This document shows positions 27,536 to 34,165 of a stretch of 34,165 nt of DNA, piece after piece. The first letter of the stretch is position 1, and every line of letters begins with the position of its first letter. The notes under the pieces were generated by a model. It had not been told where the DNA came from. It saw only the letters and a program-made list of their open reading frames with translations, and did not search any database. Source of the DNA: Endozoicomonas sp. (GTDB lineage: Bacteria > Pseudomonadota > Gammaproteobacteria > Pseudomonadales > Endozoicomonadaceae); NCBI GenBank assembly GCA_027942505.1, contig JAQFVO010000563.1:1-34165 (forward strand). Reading direction: 5' to 3'. Position numbers and translations under genes: made by a program.

Positions 27536-28531
27536 ATGAAATACCTGGTAACAGGGGCGGCTGGTTTTATCGGCATGCATGTCACCAAAAAGCTCTGTGA
27601 GCTGGGTCATGGTGTTACCGGCTTGGATAATCTCAACGATTATTACGATCCTCGCCTAAAGTATGCTCGCCTTGGGCAATTACAACCTTACGACAATTTC
27701 AATTTTATCAAAATGGATCTTGCTGACCGTGAGGGTATCGCTGAGCTGTTTCACACAGGCAAATTCCAGCGTGTCATTCATTTAGGTGCTCAGGCCGGTG
27801 TTCGCTATTCTCTCCAGAATCCCATGGCCTATGTCGACAGCAACCTTATAGGGATGATGACCATTCTTGAAGGCTGTCGCCATAGTGGTATTGAACATCT
27901 GATTTACGCATCATCGAGCTCTGTCTATGGTATGAACAGTAAGATGCCGTACTCAACAAAGGACTCTGTTGACCATCCTGTTTCACTCTACGCTGCCACC
28001 AAAAAGTCTAATGAGCTAATGGCTCATAGTTACTCTCATCTTTATAATATCCCAACAACAGGCCTGCGTTTCTTTACTGTCAATGGCCCTTGGGGCAGAC
28101 CTGATATGGCTGCCTGGAAGTTTACTAAAGCCATCATGGAAGGTACGCCCATTGACGTGTACAACAATGGCGAATTACAAAGGGACTTTACCGATATTGA
28201 GGATATACTTGAAGGCATAATTCGTATTCAGGATGTGATTCCTGAAGGTGTTCCCAATTTTAAAAATGATGACCCTGGCTGTAGTGCAGCTCCATACCGG
28301 GTGTACAATATTGGCAATAATCAGCCGGTTAAACTGTTAGATTTCATCCGCATGATTGAAAAATCCTGTGATAAGCAAGCAATTATGAATTACTTGCCGA
28401 TGCAGGCGGGGGACGTTTATGCCACCTATGCAGATGTGGATGATTTAATGAAGGTAATTGATTTTAAGCCTGTAACTTCGCTGCAAGATACGATGGATCG
28501 TTTTGTTGACTGGTATATAAGCTGGCATTGA
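27536..28531 (+). CDS. UDP-glucuronate 4-epimerase
   Basis: The 331-residue extended short-chain dehydrogenase has GAAGFIG (7-13), ASSSSVYG, the catalytic YAATK and the block FFTVNGPWGRPDMA, which is characteristic of UDP-glucuronate epimerases (CapI/LspL/Gla type) rather than GalE. It makes UDP-galacturonate. An aaggat site precedes the ATG. The 136-base gap after ugd holds a 10-base palindrome (27449-27458) but no gene. Confidence 0.93.
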   Translation: MKYLVTGAAGFIGMHVTKKLCELGHGVTGLDNLNDYYDPRLKYARLGQLQPYDNFNFIKMDLADREGIAELFHTGKFQRVIHLGAQAGVRYSLQNPMAYVDSNLIGMMTILEGCRHSGIEHLIYASSSSVYGMNSKMPYSTKDSVDHPVSLYAATKKSNELMAHSYSHLYNIPTTGLRFFTVNGPWGRPDMAAWKFTKAIMEGTPIDVYNNGELQRDFTDIEDILEGIIRIQDVIPEGVPNFKNDDPGCSAAPYRVYNIGNNQPVKLLDFIRMIEKSCDKQAIMNYLPMQAGDVYATYADVDDLMKVIDFKPVTSLQDTMDRFVDWYISWH

Positions 28532-28563
28532 ATATTCGGTCTGTTAACGATCAGGTGGTAATT

Positions 28564-28692
28564 ACGGCCCTGTTAGGTGATTTTTTTATTCTGGAATGCC
28601 TGCTAGAAATTCAATGGTTTTAGTTCAAAAAACAATCCTCATATTCAGTAAATAATCCTTGCCGATGTGGGTGCAACCAAATACAGGGCCGT
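28564..28692. repeat. Perfect 10-bp inverted repeat spanning the gap before a GT4 gene
   Basis: Bases 28564-28573 (acggccctgt) are the exact reverse complement of 28683-28692 (acagggccgt), 109 bases apart. The right arm sits 17 bases before the ATG at 28710, so pairing in mRNA could affect translation. The 129-base unit could also be a tiny mobile-element remnant. No flanking target duplication was noticed. Rest of the gap is empty. Confidence 0.35.
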
Positions 28693-28709
28693 TTGTCAAA
28701 GAGCATTAC

Positions 28710-29810
28710 ATGAAAAAATCAGCACTTGTATTCTGTAAATATTCCAGAATGGGCGCCAGCTCACGGTTAAGGACTTATCAGTATCTGCCATTTCTGGAGC
28801 AAAATAATTATGATATTGATGTTTCCTGTCTGTACGACGATGAGTACTTGTTAACCTATTATCAGACCAGAAAACGTTCCGTCACCAAAATAGCAACGTG
28901 TTATTTTAAACGTCTGATAAAGGTGTTTTCAGCTTACAAGTATGATGTCGTTTATATAGAAAAGGAGTTGTTTCCATTTCTTCCGGCAGTGTGCGAAAGG
29001 CTGCTGTGTTACCTGGGGGTGAAATACATTGTTGATTACGATGATGCTGTTTTTCACAATTATGACTCTTCCAAAAACTGGCTGGTAAGACTTTTCTTAT
29101 CGAAAAAAATAGATGTGGTAATGAAGTCATCCGGTGTTGTCGTTGTGGGAAATCATTATCTGTGTGATCGGGCTATTAGTGCTGGGGCAAAGGAGATACA
29201 AACCTTGCCAACGGTGATTGATGCTTCTCGATATTCAGTAAGAGCTCAAGCATCATCCAGAGATACGTTGGTCATTGGGTGGATCGGTTCTCCCTACACC
29301 CAGAAATACCTGCTGGCCATCGCAGATGATATGCGTGCTCTGTCCAAAAAAATAAACATTACCCTGCGGTTTATTGGGGCTAATGAACACATTTTACCCG
29401 ATTTTCATGGGCTGAATGTGGAATTAATCCCCTGGTCAGAAGAGACAGAAGTGGAGAGTATTCAATCATTTGATATTGGCATTATGCCGCTGCCGGACGA
29501 GAAGTTCGAACACGGCAAGTGTGGCTATAAATTGATTCAGTATATGGCTTGCGGGATTCCGGTTATCGCCTCAGATATCGGGGTAAACAGAGATATTGTG
29601 GTTGGTTCGCGGTGTGGTTTGCTGGTTGACACTATCTCCTCTGAGACTATCTCCTCTGAGACTGCCTCCTGGGATCAGGCGGTGCTCTCTATGGTATCCG
29701 ACGCTGAACAGTATCGGAATTTTTCACGCAATGCACTCGAGGCAGTTGAGTCTGTCTATTCCATGCAAGTTCAACAACAAAAACTTCTGACTGTCTTTAA
29801 CGAGTTGTAG
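28710..29810 (+). CDS. GT4-like glycosyltransferase
   Basis: The 366-residue protein begins SALVFCKYSRMGASSRLRTYQ, has DYDDAVFHNYD in the N-terminal half and a donor-site stretch MPLPDEKFEHGKCGYKLIQY followed by MACGIPVIASDIG. This resembles a GT4 subgroup common in capsule loci. ATG 28710 is chosen over the upstream in-frame start at 28659 because it gives the family N-terminus. Two perfect copies of a 15-base unit (29631-29660) insert the repeat TISSE in a surface loop near the C-terminus. Donor unknown. Confidence 0.85.
   Translation: MKKSALVFCKYSRMGASSRLRTYQYLPFLEQNNYDIDVSCLYDDEYLLTYYQTRKRSVTKIATCYFKRLIKVFSAYKYDVVYIEKELFPFLPAVCERLLCYLGVKYIVDYDDAVFHNYDSSKNWLVRLFLSKKIDVVMKSSGVVVVGNHYLCDRAISAGAKEIQTLPTVIDASRYSVRAQASSRDTLVIGWIGSPYTQKYLLAIADDMRALSKKINITLRFIGANEHILPDFHGLNVELIPWSEETEVESIQSFDIGIMPLPDEKFEHGKCGYKLIQYMACGIPVIASDIGVNRDIVVGSRCGLLVDTISSETISSETASWDQAVLSMVSDAEQYRNFSRNALEAVESVYSMQVQQQKLLTVFNEL
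29631..29660 (+). repeat. Tandem 15-bp duplication inside a glycosyltransferase gene
   Basis: The unit actatctcctctgag occurs twice without a gap, followed by a third, diverged copy from 29661 (actgcctcctgggat). It encodes TISSE repeats in frame, so copy-number change would alter loop length without a frameshift. Confidence 0.85.
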
Positions 29811-29811
29811 G

Positions 29812-30900
29812 ATGGCCATCTATTTCACTTTGTTTGGTTTACTATTTCTGGCCACTGTCTTTTTAGACAGTGATGATGAGTACAATAACCAGGTTCTGAT
29901 TGCTAATAAGTACTATTTTTTATTTGTCTTTTTTCTCCTGCTTGCTCTTGTCGTAGGTGTACGATTCCAGATTGGTGCTGACTGGTTTTCCTACGAATAT
30001 TACTACGACTTAATGGAGAGGTACTCCTTTCTTGATATCTTTACGCTCAAAGACCCGGGCTATCAGCTGATTAATTTTGCCTCCCACTCTTTAGGGCTGG
30101 GTATGGTGGGGGTTAATCTTACCTGTGGGATTATTTTCTCCTATGCCCTGGTCAAGTTCAGCGCCAAACAGAGTGATATGTTTCTATCCCTGCTGGTTGC
30201 TTTTCCCTATCTGTTTATTGTTGTAGGCATGGGTTATGCGCGACAGGCGGTGGCCATTGCGTTTTTAATGCTGGCTATTACCAAGCTATACGAGGAGAAA
30301 ATAATCGGCTATGTGGTGCTGCTGGTTATCGGTGCTTTTTTTCATAAAACGGCCATTGTTATGGTGCCCATAGCCTTTTTGATTACCGAAAGAAATCGCA
30401 ATCAGAAGATATTCTTCGGTGGGCTGTTTTCGGTCATTGTAATCTATCAGTTTTTCTCCAGCTCCATTGATACTCTCATGTACTCCTATGTGGAGAGTGA
30501 CCGGTATAACTCTCAAGGAGCATTTATTCGGGTGGTAATGTCATTTCTGCCTGGTGTGCTCTTTCTGATGTTTCGGGATCGCTTCAAATTCAGTCCGATT
30601 ATTTATCAACTGGTGCTGCTGCTGTCCTGTGCCTCGGTGTTGTTGTTTGTAATGCTGCTCGCTGTGTCTTCGCTGTCCACCATCGTTGACCGTTTTGCCC
30701 TGTACATAATCCCGCTGCAAATGCTGGTGTTATCGAACCTGCAGGGGCTATTTACCCGCTGGAATAAATTTACGGTTCACTTGCTGGTCTGTGGATATCT
30801 CTTTGCGGTGCTTTTTGTCTGGTTGAATTTTGCCTCCCACGCCAATGCCTGGGTTCCCTATAAAACCTATAACGTTTTGCAGCTCGGTTATGATCAATAA
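29812..30900 (+). CDS. wzy: Wzy-type polysaccharide polymerase (EpsG family)
   Basis: The 362-residue, highly hydrophobic protein has about ten membrane segments. It carries the EpsG-type pattern: an early VGVRFQIGADWFSYEYYYD loop, then GYARQAVAIAF and FFHKTAIVMVPIAF. Such proteins polymerise lipid-linked repeat units at the periplasmic face. It is the only polymerase candidate I see. It lies one base after the preceding GT4 stop and overlaps the next gene. Wzy proteins are poorly conserved, so the call rests on topology, motif pattern and context. Confidence 0.85.
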   Translation: MAIYFTLFGLLFLATVFLDSDDEYNNQVLIANKYYFLFVFFLLLALVVGVRFQIGADWFSYEYYYDLMERYSFLDIFTLKDPGYQLINFASHSLGLGMVGVNLTCGIIFSYALVKFSAKQSDMFLSLLVAFPYLFIVVGMGYARQAVAIAFLMLAITKLYEEKIIGYVVLLVIGAFFHKTAIVMVPIAFLITERNRNQKIFFGGLFSVIVIYQFFSSSIDTLMYSYVESDRYNSQGAFIRVVMSFLPGVLFLMFRDRFKFSPIIYQLVLLLSCASVLLFVMLLAVSSLSTIVDRFALYIIPLQMLVLSNLQGLFTRWNKFTVHLLVCGYLFAVLFVWLNFASHANAWVPYKTYNVLQLGYDQ

Positions 30901-31861
30901 AAGTGGCAAACTCCTTATCTCTCTGGATTTTGAACTGATGTGGGGAGTTCGGGATAAGCGGACAATCTCTGGCTATGGTAAGAGCATAATCGGGGCAAGG
31001 GAGGCAATTCCACAACTGCTGAATCTGTTTTGCAAGTACGATATCCACGCTACCTGGGCGGTGGTCGGGTTTTTGTTTGCCAGAAGCAGGAAGGAGTTGG
31101 AAGAGTTTATACCATCACTGTTGCCTGCCTATAAGAATGACCGGTTCAGCCCCTATCGATACCTGAAGGAGCAGGTTGGTGATGATGAACGCAGCGATCC
31201 TTACCATTTTGCCGGTTCGCTGATTGATAACATTGCCTCTGTTAAGGGGCAGGAGATCGCCACTCATACGTTCTCCCACTACTACTGTCTGGAAGCAGGT
31301 CAAACACTTGAGCAGTTCCGGCAAGATCTTATTGCTGCACTGGCTATTGCTCATCAGTATGGCCATAAAATGTCGTCTATTGTGTTCCCCAGAAATCAAT
31401 ATTCCGAGGACTATCTGGCAATCTGTCAGCAGCAGGGTATTGATTATTTTCGCGGTAATCCCAAGTCGTTTATTTATCAGGAAAAGGCGCAACAGGAGCG
31501 CAGCCAGGTGGTTCGGGCCCTGAGAGCGATAGATACGGTTATGCCCATTGATGGGTATCACGGTGGTCTACCAGAAGTGTGCTGTAACATGGTTGATGTG
31601 CCAGCCAGCCGTTTTCTCAGGCCGATCAGCAAGTCCACCTCATCTTTACGTAACACCCTGTCATTGCAGCGCATCACTCGCGAGATGGAGCATGCGGCTA
31701 AAAATGGCCTGCTCTACCACTTGTGGTGGCACCCCCATAACTTTGGGGCTGATCCTGAAGTAAATCTCCATTATCTGGAACAGATTCTTACCAAGTTCAA
31801 ACATCTTAACGAGCAGTTCGGCATGGAAAGCCGATGTATGCGTGAGATGACAATTATTTAA
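30890..31861 (+). CDS. NodB-homology polysaccharide deacetylase, cytoplasmic
   Basis: The 323-residue protein starts directly with the first NodB strand, LLISLDFELMWGVRDKRT, where Asp13 is the likely catalytic base. It continues with IHATWAVVGF and the metal-binding THTFSHYY (His126, His130). There is no signal peptide or membrane helix, so it should act inside the cell on a lipid-linked or nucleotide-linked N-acetylated sugar. ATG 30890 overlaps the wzy stop; a longer upstream frame only shadows wzy. Position next to wzy suggests a modification of the repeat unit before flipping. The substrate is unknown. Confidence 0.85.
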   Translation: MINKSGKLLISLDFELMWGVRDKRTISGYGKSIIGAREAIPQLLNLFCKYDIHATWAVVGFLFARSRKELEEFIPSLLPAYKNDRFSPYRYLKEQVGDDERSDPYHFAGSLIDNIASVKGQEIATHTFSHYYCLEAGQTLEQFRQDLIAALAIAHQYGHKMSSIVFPRNQYSEDYLAICQQQGIDYFRGNPKSFIYQEKAQQERSQVVRALRAIDTVMPIDGYHGGLPEVCCNMVDVPASRFLRPISKSTSSLRNTLSLQRITREMEHAAKNGLLYHLWWHPHNFGADPEVNLHYLEQILTKFKHLNEQFGMESRCMREMTII

Positions 31862-31900
31862 AGCTGGTTTTCCCTTTTCTGTCGCACAAGAAGTACAACA

Positions 31901-33049
31901 ATGCAAAATATCTGCTTTTCGGCCAATACATCGTGGTACCTCTATAATTTTCGCCGGGACACCATTATCGAACTAATCAACCGTGGTTACCGTGTTTTTT
32001 GTATCGCCCCTGAGGATGAATACAGCCAGCGCCTGGCGGATGAATTTGGTGTTACGTTTATCCCGCTGGTTATGGATAATTCAGGTAATAACCCGCTGAA
32101 AGATCTGCGTACAGCATGGCGTTTTTTCCAGATATACCGTTTATATAAGCCCTTCGTCGTTTTTAATTTTACCATTAAGAACAATATCTACGGGACTCTG
32201 GCGGCAAAAGCGTTGGGCATACCGGCAGTGAATAACGTATCCGGGCTTGGCACGGCGTTTATTCACTCAGGCTGGGTTGGAAGAATTGTGCGTGGCCTGT
32301 ACCGAATCAGCCAGCCCTTTGCCTTTCGGGTATTTTGTCAGAATTGCGAAGATCAGGCCTTGTTGATAAAACACAGACTGGTCGGTGCCGACAGGCTGAA
32401 ACTGTTGCCTGGTTCCGGGGTTGACCTTAAACGTTTCAAGCCCGTTGCGCAGCCGACAGCATCTGACCATTTTCGTTTTCTTTATGTGGGGCGCATGCTC
32501 GGTGATAAAGGTCTGCGTGAGTTGGTAACGGCCTTTGCCATGGTGAAAAAGCAGGGAATTAAGGCAAAATTGCAGCTGGTCGGCTTTGCCGATGCTAAAA
32601 ACAAATCCGCCATTACCCGACAGGAGTTGTGCTGTTGGCAGGAGCAACATGGGGTGGAATGGCTCGGCTCGTCCGACACTATTGAAGATGTCCTGGCCCG
32701 GGTTGACTGTGTGGTGTTGCCCTCTTATCGGGAAGGGTTGCCCCGGTCACTGCTCGAGGCCTGTGCCATGGCTCTGCCGGTAATCGCCACCGATGTGCCG
32801 GGCTGTCGCAGTGTTGTCAGCCATAACAAGAACGGTATTCTCTGCCAGCCTAAAGACCCTGCCTCACTGGCTGAAGCGATGGTGACCATGGCCAGACTGC
32901 CCGGGCAGGTTCGTGGGAAGATGGGGCGCTGTGGGCGTAGTCTGGTCAGCAAATACTTCAGCCAGACGCTGGTTGTGCAGGCTTACCTGGATGTCATCGA
33001 TCAGCTTGAGCATGGCAAATCATACTCCAGTGCGTATATGCCGGATTAG
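31901..33049 (+). CDS. GT4-family glycosyltransferase (PglA-like)
   Basis: The 382-residue GT-B protein has NICFSANTSWYLYNFR at the start, NNVSGLGTAF, LPGSGVDLKRF, and the EX7E pair Glu278/Glu286 in REGLPRSLLEA. The pattern resembles GT4 enzymes that add the second sugar to undecaprenyl-linked HexNAc, such as PglA and capsule homologs. That would make it a candidate for the first transfer after the WecA-type enzyme. It is the last gene of the forward run. No clear terminator is visible in the 124 bases that follow. Confidence 0.9.
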   Translation: MQNICFSANTSWYLYNFRRDTIIELINRGYRVFCIAPEDEYSQRLADEFGVTFIPLVMDNSGNNPLKDLRTAWRFFQIYRLYKPFVVFNFTIKNNIYGTLAAKALGIPAVNNVSGLGTAFIHSGWVGRIVRGLYRISQPFAFRVFCQNCEDQALLIKHRLVGADRLKLLPGSGVDLKRFKPVAQPTASDHFRFLYVGRMLGDKGLRELVTAFAMVKKQGIKAKLQLVGFADAKNKSAITRQELCCWQEQHGVEWLGSSDTIEDVLARVDCVVLPSYREGLPRSLLEACAMALPVIATDVPGCRSVVSHNKNGILCQPKDPASLAEAMVTMARLPGQVRGKMGRCGRSLVSKYFSQTLVVQAYLDVIDQLEHGKSYSSAYMPD

Positions 33050-33173
33050 CATTTCAGATTTACACGTCACATGCTTCCCATGTTCCGCTACAAGGTGCGA
33101 CTCATATTCAGGCAGTAGTTGGTAATCTCCGGCAAGTTCAGGCCGAAAAGCATAAAAACCCACCAATCTTGAA

Positions 33174-33698
33174 TCATAGTGGACTTTCGCTATCAGATGA
33201 CGATTGGTCAGAATTGTATCCGGGGAAGGATTCGTAAGTCATTGATGGCTTCTGTTCCTCCTGCTTCTGCGGTGGTAGTGGCAGTGGCGGTAAAGTCTCA
33301 AATTTATGTGACATATCGTTCCAAAAAATCCCGACAGCGGACTGTTCACTGTCTCCTGAGTCTTCAATGCGGGGGTTTTTGACAGGCTCGGGTTTTTCAC
33401 TGTATCGCTTAGGCTTGGACAAAAGAGGAATGGTCAACTGACGCAGACGTTCGGTTGAGGTGGGGCTCTCATAAGAGCGGACTTCCAAACTTTCATCAGG
33501 TCCCAGACAAAAAAGGACTGCAAGACACTCCTTCACAGAGCGCATGCCAGCAAAGCAAGCTCGGCAGGCTGCCCAACCGAAGGTGCTGCAAGACTCGGCA
33601 AGGGAACTCTCTACACTGATTTTGTAAACGCTTGTATTCTGAGCTCTCATCACATGATCTACGAAAATGTCATTCATAGCCCCATCATGTCTGTCCAT
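33174..33698 (-). CDS. Unrecognised Cys-, Pro- and Ser-rich protein
   Basis: The 174-residue protein is convergent with the polysaccharide genes. A good ribosome site, aggag six bases before the ATG on the minus strand, supports it as a real gene. A cysteine cluster (37, 45, 48, 58, 64) in a short hydrophobic core is followed by a polar linker with a proline run (LPPLPLPP, 137-144) and an acidic serine-rich tail (SDQSSSDSESPL). No signal peptide or known motif is seen. The tail looks disordered. I do not know its function; it could belong to an unrelated accessory region. Confidence 0.65.
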   Translation of the reverse strand: MDRHDGAMNDIFVDHVMRAQNTSVYKISVESSLAESCSTFGWAACRACFAGMRSVKECLAVLFCLGPDESLEVRSYESPTSTERLRQLTIPLLSKPKRYSEKPEPVKNPRIEDSGDSEQSAVGIFWNDMSHKFETLPPLPLPPQKQEEQKPSMTYESFPGYNSDQSSSDSESPL

Positions 33699-33774
33699 CT
33701 TGATCTCCTGATCCCTGCCAAGTTCACCGGCTTTAATATTTTTTATGAATTTTTTTGTTTAGACAGTCAGTCAG

Positions 33775-33811
33775 AAAAAAAATTCCCTAGGCCGGAGAAC
33801 CGATCTCCGGC
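33775..33811 (-). terminator. Possible minus-strand terminator upstream of the hypothetical gene
   Basis: Bases 33791-33798 (gccggaga) pair perfectly with 33804-33811 (tctccggc) across a five-base loop. On the minus strand this is followed, after eight bases, by eight T. The spacing is longer than in a classical intrinsic terminator. It would insulate the minus-strand gene from transcription entering from the right. Confidence 0.35.
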
Positions 33812-33828
33812 GACAGATCCTGGCTGGG

Positions 33829-33990
33829 GAGGCTGTCGCAAAAAGCAAAAAAGCCTTGAACCACAAAGACACCAAGGCACAAAGGAAGCCTTTTTTGTCT
33901 GCCGGACGTAGCCTGAGCAGGCCCGGAAAAAACTTTGTGTCTCCGTGTCTTCGTGGTTCCCTTCTTTTCACAGCCTTTTGCGACACCCTC
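33829..33990. mobile_element. MITE-like inverted-repeat element of 162 bp
   Basis: The ends are near-identical inverted repeats: gaggctgtcgcaaaa at the left and the complement of ttttgcgacaccctc at the right, 14 of 15 matching. Inside, 33859-33884 and 33933-33958 form a second inverted pair with 22 of 26 matching, of the AACCACAAAGACAC type seen scattered in many bacterial genomes. A short central hairpin (33911-33922) completes a fold-back over the whole length. No transposase is encoded. No convincing target-site duplication was seen. An extra copy of the tip complement (gcgacag, 33810-33816) lies just outside. Confidence 0.6.
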
Positions 33991-34165
33991 GACTGGCGGG
34001 GTTAGTTTTAGTTGGTGGCGCCTGGCTTGTGGATTGACCGGGTCGTATTGTCAATCCGTCATAGGAAAATTCAACGGTTGGTTGGCAGACAGATCCCGGA
34101 CATTCAAGAATTTAACGTTTTCACATGCCGGTAAGGGAACTTTGTTTTTAATAATGAATCCATAG
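33991..34165. other. Terminal stretch without a recognisable gene
   Basis: An 8-bp inverted repeat (34031-34038 ggattgac and 34050-34057 gtcaatcc) with an 11-base loop is the only structure seen. It has no T-tract. A forward frame to the final TAG is open but runs through the repeat element and resembles no protein family. Confidence 0.3.

Noticed and set aside
33935-34165. Forward frame to the window end
   Set aside because: It begins inside the inverted-repeat element and has no family-like sequence.

Overview
The window is almost entirely one surface-polysaccharide locus of the Wzx/Wzy-dependent (capsule or O-antigen-like) type. About 28 genes are read left to right, mostly with overlapping or closely spaced ends. 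It opens inside the outer-membrane exporter gene wza and ends with a small opposite-strand gene and a repeat-rich stretch. Wza, a Wzc-type tyrosine autokinase and Vi-antigen/WbpO-WbpP-type sugar genes point to a gammaproteobacterium. An animal-associated marine lineage such as Endozoicomonas is my guess from overall feel only and cannot be proven here.

Layout. 1-2882: export and assembly (wza 3' end, wzc). 2969-4030: a WecA-family initiating sugar-phosphate transferase. 4104-6516: UDP-HexNAc dehydrogenase and 4-epimerase (tviB/wbpO and wbpP/tviC), giving UDP-GalNAc and UDP-GalNAcA. 6584-10038: rmlB-rmlD-rmlA-rmlC for dTDP-L-rhamnose. 10035-15615: an accessory cassette with a GT2 glycosyltransferase, a 3,4-ketoisomerase, an acetyltransferase, a second GT2, a PLP aminotransferase and a Wzx flippase, for a dTDP-3-acetamido-3,6-dideoxyhexose (Fuc3NAc or Qui3NAc). 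15645-15761: a relic of an rmlC/glycosyltransferase junction. 15890-26079: an AT-richer cassette with neuA-neuB-neuC, a second flippase, a GT52 sialyltransferase, an OafA-type acyltransferase with an SGNH domain, and two GT4 enzymes. 26080-28531: ugd and a UDP-glucuronate 4-epimerase. 28710-33049: GT4, Wzy (EpsG-like), cytoplasmic NodB-like deacetylase, GT4. 33174-33698 (minus): unrecognised Cys-, Pro- and Ser-rich protein. 33829-33990: a MITE-like inverted-repeat element.

How it works together. The WecA-like enzyme would start a lipid-linked unit. Up to seven glycosyltransferases would extend it using rhamnose, a 3-acetamido-dideoxyhexose, GalNAc/GalNAcA, GlcA/GalA and sialic acid. O-acetylation and N-deacetylation would modify it, a flippase would move it across the inner membrane, Wzy would polymerise it, and Wzc/Wza would control length and export. 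The predicted polymer is strongly acidic.

The most interesting reading is that two serotype cassettes, each with its own Wzx, lie in tandem. A scar between them matches the rmlC/glycosyltransferase junction found 5.6 kb upstream, suggesting cassette stacking by recombination. A complete Neu5Ac synthesis and transfer set sits in the second cassette. I saw no tRNA, rRNA, CRISPR array or intact insertion sequence.
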